NCBI GenBank assembly: GCA_003505155.1
Contig: DNYJ01000030.1
Location: forward strand, 1 to 12,663
Direction: 5' to 3'
Length of the DNA: 12,663 nucleotides
DNA from: Candidatus Uhrbacteria bacterium
GTDB taxonomy: Bacteria > Patescibacteriota > Patescibacteriia > UBA9934 > UBA10169
In this document: piece after piece, positions 6,674-12,642 of the stretch
Numbering within the stretch: the first letter of the stretch is position 1
Layout: each line of letters opens with the position of its first letter
Notes under the pieces: generated by a model
Databases searched by the model: none
What the model was told of the DNA's origin: nothing
What the model saw: the letters and a program-made list of their open reading frames with translations, nothing else
Made by a program: the position numbers and the translations under genes

Positions 6674-6703
6674 ACAAAAAGTGTCCGATCGGACACTTTT
6701 TGT
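6674..6703. terminator. Bidirectional terminator, perfect 30-bp palindrome
   Basis: The two 15-bp arms (6674-6688 and 6689-6703) are exact reverse complements, centred on gtgtccgatcggacac, with five A before and five T after the GC-rich core. This is a typical two-way intrinsic terminator between converging transcripts: comF side from the left, and the 663-aa surface protein gene from the right, whose stop is 26 bp away. Confidence 0.85.
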
Positions 6704-6729
6704 TATGTGAACCTCATGGGACGCGCGGA

Positions 6730-8721
6730 CTATTGCAACAGGATGTGGAAATTTGGTGGATTGCCGTTTGAAACCGGGAGGTTGGTTGTGACACTCGCGC
6801 CCGTACCCAAACTATTCTCATTCGCAATAACATCGCTGGCTAATGGAATGTCGACCGCAAAGCCGTCTCCTTTATCCACATTGCTCGTCGAAGGAGCGAG
6901 CGAGGAGAACGTACATCTCACGTTAGTGCTAAGTGTAGACCCTTGTGACACAAGGAATGTATCGTAGAAATAAATCTGATCTGGATAAGGTCCGTACATA
7001 CCAACTGGACCCGCAAGGACGCTTTGGTCGGCTGTGTTGATCAGTCGACAGTTGGTTAAGTGGTCTTGCGCCACGACAGGCCCATCCGTTCCCACAGAGA
7101 AAGCTCCGAGTGGACTTGTTACATTATCCTCCACAAGAGCCGTGAGCCAGATTTGATCGACCCAGACATCGCCATTCGGTGCATCAAACTCATAGATTGC
7201 GAGCGTGACGTCGTCACCGGGAGAGGCTGTTGCGGACGCGTGGGGATTCGTATCGTAGTAGGTGACGGTCAAACTAAGGGGTGTCGGAGCGGCGCCGGTG
7301 ACGAATGTTCCGTTCACCGTATCCGCGTCTCCCGTTCCATATTCTTCCGCATGAATCGTATACGTGTAAGTCGTGCTGTACTGGAGAGGTGTTAACCACG
7401 ATGGGCTGACATACCAGGACAGTACGGTGTCGTTGTTCAATTGTTGAGTGAGTTGATCGTGAATACTGCCGTTTGGGTTATAGACTGTGATCACGAAGTG
7501 ATCCATGGGTGCGGAGACCTCAAAGCCAAAGGTGCGTTGCACGGGGTCGGGATTTCCCAGCGCGTCGAGCATGTAGGTAGCTACGTTCAATATCGTAAAG
7601 TCTCCCTCCTCACCTGTGTTGAGCGTTTGTGTGAGACAGTTATTCGATTCAGAAGATTCCGTTACGGAGTTGAGCGGATCAATGCAGACTTTTATGGTGC
7701 GTTCACCCACGATTTGCTGGGGCGTGATAAAGGAGGAGCCTCCGGAGAGAAGGAAAGATTGATCTGCGAGGGTGGTGGAAGAGTACGTCCACTCAAGCAC
7801 GCCATCCAGCCAGAAGTAGATCTGTGTAGATCCTGCGTTGGCCAAGCCGATGTTTTTGACGGTGGCTTGAATGGCGGATCCGCTCAAACTGATGCTCGAG
7901 ACGGTAAGGTCAGGAAGTTTTTTGCTGTCATCGCGCGTCCGTGTTGTGTCTTGCGTTCGTGTTCTTGATGAGGAAGTGTCGGTTGAGGTTGTGCTCTGAC
8001 GAGTCTTCACCGCTTTCAATCGTTCAAGGGCGCGTTCAAGGCGTTCGATTTCACTCTCGAGCTCGCTGATGCGGGCGATGGCTTGACCGAGACGAGCTTC
8101 GAGGTTTTCTTGTTTAACCGTACTGCGTCGCAGGAGCGCTTTTTGATTGCGATCCAATACATCGTCAACATCAACCACTTCTCCATCCTCGTCAACTTGC
8201 AGAATTGATCCGGTCTCGCTCTCAATTAGCATGCCTTCCGGCAATTCTTCTTCGTTAAGCTCTGTCGTTACGGAGTATTGTGGGAAGAAAGCCTCGGAGA
8301 GATCGTCAACCTGATTTGTCCAAGCGTTCCCATACAACTTCTTAGCTTGATCTTCATCTTTGATGGGGCGCAGAACTCCATTGGGAGACACGGCATAGAC
8401 AACCGGCACACTGGGCATTTTCACCAGGCGCATGCCCGGACGGTATTTCACAACCCCGCCGAGCGTATGAGTCTGCAACTCGTCGCAGGTAACGTGTTCT
8501 ATGGCGTCGAAATCGGGATACCACGTAAAGAAAATTTTATCGTTCGGGAAGGTGTAGCGTTTATTATCTTCGCCGATGTAGTAGACGGTTTTGCTATCGT
8601 CGCACATGATGAGGTCGCCCGGGCTGGCGGCGCGGACGGATGAGCCTATGCCGGCCACACCAAGAAGGATGAGAGCCATGGATGAGACCATCCACCAGTG
8701 GAAAGATAGTTTCGTGCTCAT
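6730..8721 (-). CDS. Secreted multidomain surface protein with CARDB domain
   Basis: The 663-aa product has a signal peptide (hydrophobic 11-27, likely cut near VRAA at 29-32). Residues about 35-150 form a domain (VYYIGEDNKRYTFPN; FTWYPDFDAIEHVTCDELQT; VKYRPGMRLVKM; VYAVSPNGVLRPIK) I recall from exported proteins of Parcubacteria, function unknown. Residues about 188-238 are a coiled coil (LGQAIARISELESEIERLER), followed by a Ser/Thr/Arg/Asp linker (240-268). About 269-367 is a CARDB-type beta domain (LPDLTVSSISLSG; VKNIGLANAGSTQIYFWLDG; SESNNC), an adhesion-type fold. The last 290 residues look like further beta-sandwich domains rich in Thr, Ser, Asn and Asp. No sortase motif or C-terminal membrane anchor is seen, so it may be released or held non-covalently. 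No Shine-Dalgarno precedes the ATG. An adhesin or cell-surface role is inference. Confidence 0.82.
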   Translation of the reverse strand: MSTKLSFHWWMVSSMALILLGVAGIGSSVRAASPGDLIMCDDSKTVYYIGEDNKRYTFPNDKIFFTWYPDFDAIEHVTCDELQTHTLGGVVKYRPGMRLVKMPSVPVVYAVSPNGVLRPIKDEDQAKKLYGNAWTNQVDDLSEAFFPQYSVTTELNEEELPEGMLIESETGSILQVDEDGEVVDVDDVLDRNQKALLRRSTVKQENLEARLGQAIARISELESEIERLERALERLKAVKTRQSTTSTDTSSSRTRTQDTTRTRDDSKKLPDLTVSSISLSGSAIQATVKNIGLANAGSTQIYFWLDGVLEWTYSSTTLADQSFLLSGGSSFITPQQIVGERTIKVCIDPLNSVTESSESNNCLTQTLNTGEEGDFTILNVATYMLDALGNPDPVQRTFGFEVSAPMDHFVITVYNPNGSIHDQLTQQLNNDTVLSWYVSPSWLTPLQYSTTYTYTIHAEEYGTGDADTVNGTFVTGAAPTPLSLTVTYYDTNPHASATASPGDDVTLAIYEFDAPNGDVWVDQIWLTALVEDNVTSPLGAFSVGTDGPVVAQDHLTNCRLINTADQSVLAGPVGMYGPYPDQIYFYDTFLVSQGSTLSTNVRCTFSSLAPSTSNVDKGDGFAVDIPLASDVIANENSLGTGASVTTNLPVSNGNPPNFHILLQ

Positions 8722-8758
8722 AGAAATGGGTGAGAAGATTAAAATGTTTATGTTAGAA

Positions 8759-8767
8759 AGTATATCA
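8759..8767 (-). promoter_or_regulatory. Extended -10 promoter upstream of the surface protein gene
   Basis: On the minus strand TGATATACT (TGn plus TATACT) lies 37 nt before the ATG at 8721, giving a predicted 5' leader of about 30 nt without a Shine-Dalgarno. The -35 position is occupied by a run of ten C. Confidence 0.5.
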
Positions 8768-8777
8768 GAGTTTGTGC

Positions 8778-8787
8778 GGGGGGGGGG
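8778..8787. repeat. Homopolymer tract of ten G (C on the coding strand)
   Basis: The plus strand reads c, then ten g, then tag. On the minus strand the C10 tract begins 10 bp upstream of the TGATATACT element and covers the -35 site. It lies between two genes for exported proteins, 21 bp beyond the stop of the upstream one. Confidence 0.9.
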
Positions 8788-8808
8788 TAGGGAGATGAGA
8801 AAGCGAGA

Positions 8809-9981
8809 TTACAGGGCGCGGGCTGAGATGTTTTCGATTTTGACCGCGGCGTCTTCGGCGTAGAATCCGATTTTGCCGTCGGTGGAGAGAAGATCACGCG
8901 AAGAGACGCGATAACGCATGCGCTCGATCCCATCAACGAAGAGGGTGATCACGCCGTTTTCGACGCGCACACGCATGTTGTAGGTCACGCCGACGGGGAA
9001 GTTGTCAGTTCCAACGGGAGAAGTGTAGAGGAAATTCTGCCGGTCGTTCCGAAGCGACTCGCCGAGCTCGACGCCATAGCCGTTCGGTTTCAGAATGAGA
9101 TACTTGAAGGTGGCATCGGGTTTGTAGCCGAAGACGAACCAGCCGACTTCCCATGGGTTTGACATCGAGCCGGTGCGCAGTTGAGCGAGGTTCGTGAGCT
9201 TGAAACTCGCTTCGTAATTTCCTCGGTACATCTCGCGCGACGTGACAAGCGCGGCGTGTGTTTCGGATGAGCGTGTGGACGCTCTGGGCGAGAGGAGAAT
9301 AGTTGGTCCAAGCTCGACGGTGCCGTAGCCGTTGTAGACCATGTCAAAGGAAGGAGAGGCGGGCGTCGGAGGGACCCTGGGCGCTGGGAGATTTGGCACC
9401 GAAGGAAGATCTCTTCGGTACTGTTCGGTGATGGATATCAACTCGCGATCCGAGTCGGAGACGAATACTCCAGGAGCGTAAAAGCTTGCCGCGCGTCCGT
9501 CCTTGGTTGTGCCTCGGCGCGAGGCCTGTTTCAAAAACAGGCGCACGGAAGTCGTGCCACGCGGGAGGGAAAAGGTTTGCGAAGCGACCGCCCAGTTTCC
9601 GGAGACGGCTGTGTGGCGCAAAGACGGACTTTGCAGATACGAGAGGATGGTGCCTCTTGAGTTGAGGGCGTAACCGTAGAGATAAGGAAGGCCGGTGATG
9701 TCTCCTCCCGTTCGTACGGACTCCGCGCGCGTATAGGAAATGAGAAGAAGGCGGTTGCCGGAAGTTTGTGAGACGGAAAAATCCTGATAAGCGTGAGCGC
9801 TCTCGCGAGACGTTTCACGCAAGGTAACCATGCCGTTCGCGCGCTCGACGGAACCGATGGTGTTCCATGAAGATCCGACGAGGTTTCCCGAAACGGCCGC
9901 TCTAGCAATATCAGAAGAGCCGACGGTTCCAATCATTGTCAAGGCGAGAATTGTTACGAAGATTCGATAGGTTGTGGTCAT
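8809..9981 (-). CDS. Secreted protein with two beta-sandwich (lectin/CBM-like) domains
   Basis: I place the start at ATG 9981 (390 aa): AGGAGA lies 5 nt upstream, and the hydrophobic signal sequence starts right after MTTTYR. A GTG at 9999 would add six residues in front and is less likely. The signal peptide spans about 1-29 (cleavage near ARAA). Residues about 35-175 look like a carbohydrate-binding-type jelly roll (YQDFSVSQTSGNRLLLISYT; VRLFLKQASRRG). A Pro-rich linker (192-212) leads to a C-terminal domain (about 213-390) with YRGNYEASFKLTNLAQLRTG, FKYLILKPNGYGVELGES and DGKIGFYAEDAAVKIENISA, resembling the concanavalin-like fold of the DUF1080/3-keto-disaccharide hydrolase group. No catalytic residues can be named. 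A sugar-binding envelope protein is the likeliest reading. No terminator separates it from the 663-aa gene downstream. Confidence 0.8.
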   Translation of the reverse strand: MTTTYRIFVTILALTMIGTVGSSDIARAAVSGNLVGSSWNTIGSVERANGMVTLRETSRESAHAYQDFSVSQTSGNRLLLISYTRAESVRTGGDITGLPYLYGYALNSRGTILSYLQSPSLRHTAVSGNWAVASQTFSLPRGTTSVRLFLKQASRRGTTKDGRAASFYAPGVFVSDSDRELISITEQYRRDLPSVPNLPAPRVPPTPASPSFDMVYNGYGTVELGPTILLSPRASTRSSETHAALVTSREMYRGNYEASFKLTNLAQLRTGSMSNPWEVGWFVFGYKPDATFKYLILKPNGYGVELGESLRNDRQNFLYTSPVGTDNFPVGVTYNMRVRVENGVITLFVDGIERMRYRVSSRDLLSTDGKIGFYAEDAAVKIENISARAL

Positions 9982-9985
9982 AGGT

Positions 9986-9998
9986 CTCCTTTGTAGCA
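9986..9998 (-). promoter_or_regulatory. Overlapping Shine-Dalgarno and -10-like element before the 390-aa gene
   Basis: The minus strand reads TGCTACAAAGGAG. TGCTACAAA fits an extended -10 ending 8 nt before the ATG, with TTGTTG 18 bp further upstream as a weak -35. The overlapping AGGAG (9990-9986) is a good ribosome binding site that decides the start at 9981. Both cannot serve one transcript: a start from this -10 would begin at the ATG and lose the binding site. Confidence 0.45.
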
Positions 9999-10047
9999 CG
10001 ATTCTTTGCGACTCAACAAGTAGGAGATTGCATGGGAGGCGGCATCC

Positions 10048-10076
10048 TTGATTCGAGCCTAAGGATAAGCTACAAT
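10048..10076 (+). promoter_or_regulatory. Promoter of the tRNA-Ser(GCT) / HNH / tRNA-Ser(TGA) unit
   Basis: TTGATT (10048-10053), a 17-bp spacer and TACAAT (10071-10076) form a near-consensus housekeeping promoter. The expected start is near 10083, about 14 nt before the mature 5' end of the tRNA. Confidence 0.75.
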
Positions 10077-10096
10077 CCCTACGCTTTTACAAGTAT

Positions 10097-10187
10097 GGAG
10101 AGGTACCCAAGAGGCTGAAGGGGACGGATTGCTAATCCGTTAGGGGTGTAAAAGCCCGCGAGGGTTCGAATCCCTCTCTCTCCGCCA
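10097..10187 (+). tRNA. tRNA-Ser(GCT)
   Basis: A full cloverleaf can be folded by hand: acceptor GGAGAGG with TCTCTCC (one G-U pair), anticodon stem ACGGA/TCCGT around loop TTGCTAA with anticodon GCT at 10131-10133, a long class II variable arm, T stem GAGGG/CCCTC with loop TTCGAAT, discriminator G and encoded CCA (10185-10187). The GCT anticodon with a long variable arm means serine, reading AGC and AGT. Confidence 0.96.
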
Positions 10188-10200
10188 GAGAAGTTCTTTG

Positions 10201-10209
10201 TGGTAAACT
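10201..10209 (+). promoter_or_regulatory. Candidate extended -10 before the HNH gene
   Basis: TGGTAAACT fits TGnTAnnnT and ends 6 nt before the GTG at 10216. The HNH gene could therefore have its own leaderless transcript besides read-through from the tRNA promoter. No -35 is clear. Confidence 0.4.
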
Positions 10210-10215
10210 GGATGA

Positions 10216-10677
10216 GTGTCTGAGAACTATAAGCGCAATCCAAATATCGAATGTCGTGTCTGTAAAAAAGAAATTTACAGACGTCCCATTGAAATACAAA
10301 GGGGTTCAGGCAAGGTCTTTTGTTCGCAGGCTTGCTATGGATTTTCTTGTCGTAAGGAGAAACCCTGTACTATCTGCGGTAGTCCCATCTTGGCAAGCTT
10401 TAACAAGAAAACCTGCAGCAGGAAATGTGCTAATCAGCAGAGGCTTGGGATGAGATACAAGATGGGATGGCCTACGAAGAACAAGGTCAAGACACAAAGG
10501 AGTCTGAAGGTGCGTTTGGCCAAGCGAAGAGGCAAAACGTGTGAGCGGTGCGAGTATGGGAATTACAAGATTCTTCATGTCCACCACAAAGATAGAGACC
10601 GGAAGAATAATGAATTGGATAATCTTGAGTTAATCTGTCCAAACTGTCACGCTGAAGAACACTACTCAAAAGAGTAA
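10216..10677 (+). CDS. HNH endonuclease with Cys-rich zinc-binding N-terminus
   Basis: The 153-aa protein ends in a complete HNH module: HVHHKDRDRKNNELDN (121-136), LELICPNCHAEEH (137-149), with C109xxC112 and C141xxC144 as the structural zinc site. Before it are two further possible zinc knuckles: C13xxC16 with C36xxxC40, and C51xxC54 with C67xxxC71. HNH enzymes of this type cut or nick DNA and often belong to free-standing homing or phage endonucleases. The start is GTG 10216; ATG 10212 is in another frame and stops after three codons. No Shine-Dalgarno is present. The gene starts 28 bp after one tRNA-Ser and ends 6 bp before another, on the same strand. The stretch 10561-10620 has 21/60 G+C (35%), below that of neighbouring genes, which supports acquisition by transfer. 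Confidence 0.88.
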   Translation: MSENYKRNPNIECRVCKKEIYRRPIEIQRGSGKVFCSQACYGFSCRKEKPCTICGSPILASFNKKTCSRKCANQQRLGMRYKMGWPTKNKVKTQRSLKVRLAKRRGKTCERCEYGNYKILHVHHKDRDRKNNELDNLELICPNCHAEEHYSKE

Positions 10678-10683
10678 AGCTGG

Positions 10684-10771
10684 GGAGGGGTGATCCGAAT
10701 TGGTTAAGGAACTAGTCTTGAAAACTAGCGCCCGCAAGGGCATGTGGGTTCGAGTCCCACCCCCTCCGCCA
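10684..10771 (+). tRNA. tRNA-Ser(TGA)
   Basis: Acceptor GGAGGGG pairs with CCCCTCC; the anticodon stem CTAGT/ACTAG encloses CTTGAAA with anticodon TGA at 10719-10721. A long variable arm follows (cgcccgcaagggc), then T stem GTGGG/CCCAC with loop TTCGAGT, discriminator G and encoded CCA (10769-10771). It reads UCA and, by wobble, other UCN serine codons. Confidence 0.96.
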
Positions 10772-10772
10772 T

Positions 10773-10806
10773 AAAAATCTCAGGAAAGCTCCTGGATTTT
10801 TGTTTT
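10773..10806 (+). terminator. Intrinsic terminator after the tRNA-Ser unit
   Basis: Arm aaaaatctcagga (10773-10785) pairs with tcctggattttt (10790-10801) over 12 bp with one bulged T and a 4-nt loop; ttttt then g and tttt follow. It closes the tRNA/HNH/tRNA unit. Confidence 0.82.
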
Positions 10807-10817
10807 CCACATGTGCC

Positions 10818-10846
10818 TTGCGTTTCCGGATCAAATTCGATATACC
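10818..10846 (+). promoter_or_regulatory. Candidate promoter of the substrate-binding protein gene
   Basis: TTGCGT (10818-10823), a 17-bp spacer and TATACC (10841-10846) form a moderate sigma-70-type promoter. The start would be near 10853, giving a leader of about 33 nt. Confidence 0.45.
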
Positions 10847-10858
10847 GTATGCAGATAT

Positions 10859-10866
10859 AAGGAGGT
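10859..10866 (+). promoter_or_regulatory. Perfect Shine-Dalgarno at unusual distance
   Basis: AAGGAGGT is fully complementary to the usual 16S rRNA 3' end but lies 19 nt before the ATG at 10886, instead of 5-9 nt. An in-frame TAA at 10874-10876 and the lack of ATG, GTG or TTG between it and 10886 rule out a nearer start in this frame. Confidence 0.5.
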
Positions 10867-10885
10867 TTATTCATAACGCGTTCCT

Positions 10886-12052
10886 ATGGGAAAAACACTT
10901 AAGACGATCGTGGGACTACTGGTTCTCCTTATCGTCATCTGGGCCATCTATCAGCTTTCTTCCACCCGTCCGGCGCAGGAAGAAGCGAGCCTTGAACCGA
11001 TCAGGGTCGGTCTTATTGAATCTCTTTCCGATGCAGGGTCGGTAGCCATTAATGATGCTGTGCAGATGGCGCTCTCCACGGTTCTTCCAAATCAGGACAA
11101 GGTGGAGTTTGTGCGAGAAAATGTCACCTGCGATGCGGAAACTTTTAATCAAGCCTTTGATCGGTTGACCTCTGATAAAGGTCTCGTTTTTCTTGTTGAT
11201 GTCAGTTGTCCCATGCTTGAAGGGAAATCTTTTCTTTCCGCACAAACGGCCGGCCTTCCGGTTTTGACGCTCTCTCCTTTCGATGCGGAGATGGCCTCGT
11301 CAGGACTCCTCTTTAGCACGGTTCCAAGTGGGGCATCTCAACAGGCGTTTGCCGCGCGTCTAGCGCGTGAGCTTGGAAATGAGCGCATGGCAATTCTCTC
11401 CTCCGCGCTGGAAGAAAATCTCATGGCTGCTTTTCCGGAATTGGGCGGACACATCGTCGGCTCTGAAATCGTCGAGGCTGGCGCGACGGACGTGCGTGGA
11501 GACCTTGCAACATTTGAAGGAACCAACCCGGATGTCTTGGTGCTGTCTTTTGACGAGGCGGATACGTTCGCCGCGGCCCTCGCTCAAATTGCCGAGACAG
11601 ACCTGTTTGTGGACGTCCTCGCTTCCAAGAGTCTTCTTCCTGCCGATGGATTAGATCTTGCAAGCGTCTCTCGCGAAGGGCTCTTTCTGTTCCTCTTTGA
11701 TCTGACGAGAGGCGATCAAGCTTTCAAGACTTCATTCGCCGCGGCCACCGGAGGCGAACCGGGTGTCTATGCCGCTCAAGTGTTTGATGCGATTCAGACG
11801 TTGGGCATGATGCTGAAGGATTTGGAAGCCCGCTCTGCAGATGTCTCCGGAGCTTCCATCGCGGAATCTCTGAAAGAGCTCTCTTTCGACGGCGCATCGG
11901 GAACGATTGCCTTTGATGCCATCGGCGGCGTGGAGGGCGGATACGACACCTACGCCTTTACGGATGGGGAGCTGACACAAATGGTCGTGACGCAGAACGA
12001 ATCTCCCGATGCTGTGGATGAGACTCCCGTCGTCTCCGATACGACAGAGTAG
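10886..12052 (+). CDS. Membrane-anchored type-1 periplasmic-binding protein (LivJ-like)
   Basis: The 388-aa product has an N-terminal hydrophobic helix (about 7-24, IVGLLVLLIVIWAIYQL) without a clear cleavage site or lipobox, so it is probably membrane-anchored with its domain outside. Residues about 39-370 resemble the Peripla_BP_6/branched-chain amino-acid receptor fold: IRVGLIESLSDAGSVAINDA, GLPVLTLSPFDAEM, FEGTNPDVLVLSFDEADTFA, and near the end SFDGASGTIAFDAIGGVEGG, matching the typical 'G.tG.i.FD..Gd' strand. The C-terminus is acidic and probably flexible. No ABC permease or ATPase gene lies beside it, so it may be an orphan receptor or sensor; the ligand is unknown. It stands alone between two terminators. 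Confidence 0.82.
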   Translation: MGKTLKTIVGLLVLLIVIWAIYQLSSTRPAQEEASLEPIRVGLIESLSDAGSVAINDAVQMALSTVLPNQDKVEFVRENVTCDAETFNQAFDRLTSDKGLVFLVDVSCPMLEGKSFLSAQTAGLPVLTLSPFDAEMASSGLLFSTVPSGASQQAFAARLARELGNERMAILSSALEENLMAAFPELGGHIVGSEIVEAGATDVRGDLATFEGTNPDVLVLSFDEADTFAAALAQIAETDLFVDVLASKSLLPADGLDLASVSREGLFLFLFDLTRGDQAFKTSFAAATGGEPGVYAAQVFDAIQTLGMMLKDLEARSADVSGASIAESLKELSFDGASGTIAFDAIGGVEGGYDTYAFTDGELTQMVVTQNESPDAVDETPVVSDTTE

Positions 12053-12079
12053 GTTGGATCCCCCCATGTCAAACAAAAT

Positions 12080-12107
12080 ACGGGAGTGCACAACTCTCGT
12101 TTTTGTT
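12080..12107 (+). terminator. Intrinsic terminator of the substrate-binding protein gene
   Basis: Arms acgggagt (12080-12087) and actctcgt (12093-12100) form an 8-bp stem (one G-U pair) with loop gcaca, followed by a T-rich tail. It lies 27 bp after the stop codon. Confidence 0.85.
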
Positions 12108-12129
12108 TCTTATAAAATTCGGACAGAAG

Positions 12130-12138
12130 TGTTACAAT
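12130..12138 (+). promoter_or_regulatory. Extended -10 promoter of the conserved membrane protein gene
   Basis: TGTTACAAT (TGn plus TACAAT) ends 7 nt before the ATG at 12146, directly behind a terminator, so this gene must start its own transcript here. The predicted start falls at or next to the ATG, and there is no Shine-Dalgarno. TTATAA (12110-12115), 17 bp upstream, is a poor -35. Confidence 0.65.
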
Positions 12139-12145
12139 AGCTTTT

Positions 12146-12637
12146 ATGGAAGATACATCTCAAAACAATGACGGCATGCTCGTCTCCTGGGCGATTCCCG
12201 AGTACGTCAAACACGAACGCGGCTGGAAGTGGTATCTCACCTCCAGCATCATCGGCATTGCGCTGGTGCTTTGGGGCGTGTTCACCGCCAATTTTCTCTT
12301 CGCTATTATCATCGTGATGGCGGGGCTCATTATGTTCCTCACGTCCCAGCGCGAGCCGGAGCAGGTTCCCTTTGCCGTGACAGCTGGGGGCATTCTCATC
12401 GGCGATCATTTTCATCCCTATTACGAATTCCGCAACTTCTCCATCCTCTACGAGCCGCCGCACCTCAAGTGCCTTTACCTCGTTTCGGAGAAACGCGTGC
12501 GTCCTCTCATCAAAATCCAGCTCGAAGACACCGATCCCAACACCGTGCGTAAGACATTGCTTCAGTTCCTTCCGGAAGATTTACAGAGAGTGGAAGAGTC
12601 CTTGACGGAGATGATCGCAAGAGTGTATAAACTTTGA
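12146..12637 (+). CDS. Conserved two-helix membrane protein (CPR family), function unknown
   Basis: The 163-aa protein begins with a short soluble part containing SWAIPEYVKHERGWKWY (14-30), then two adjacent hydrophobic segments (about 31-47 and 49-66) and a cytoplasmic-looking domain (about 70-163) with GGILIGDHFHPYYEFRNFSI, RPLIKIQLEDTDPNTVRKTL and LLQFLPEDLQ. The 'PEY...W.W' start, paired helices and '..L.FLPE' end form a pattern I recall from many Patescibacteria genomes, annotated as hypothetical. A bacterial PH-like fold for the soluble part is possible, but this is a guess. It is a single-gene unit with its own promoter. Confidence 0.8.
   Translation: MEDTSQNNDGMLVSWAIPEYVKHERGWKWYLTSSIIGIALVLWGVFTANFLFAIIIVMAGLIMFLTSQREPEQVPFAVTAGGILIGDHFHPYYEFRNFSILYEPPHLKCLYLVSEKRVRPLIKIQLEDTDPNTVRKTLLQFLPEDLQRVEESLTEMIARVYKL
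12602..12631 (+). promoter_or_regulatory. Promoter of the tRNA at the window end, inside the preceding gene
   Basis: TTGACG (12602-12607), an 18-bp spacer and TATAAA (12626-12631) are each 5/6 to consensus. The predicted start is near 12638, about 5 nt before the tRNA. The whole promoter lies within the last 36 bp of the membrane protein gene. Confidence 0.65.
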
Positions 12638-12642
12638 GCCAT

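Noticed and set aside
6674..6703. The perfect palindrome read as a repressor operator or recombination site
   Set aside because: A/T runs on both outer sides and its place between converging genes are fully explained by a two-way terminator; no promoter lies next to it.
8778..8787. The ten-G run dismissed as a sequencing or assembly error
   Set aside because: It is kept as a finding since the tract itself is present as given; only its exact length is uncertain, and this cannot be settled from one sequence.
10800..11045. 81-codon plus-strand frame using the strong Shine-Dalgarno at 10859
   Set aside because: Its only candidate start after the site is ATT, the frame overlaps the binding-protein gene, and the Arg/Ser-rich product resembles no protein family.
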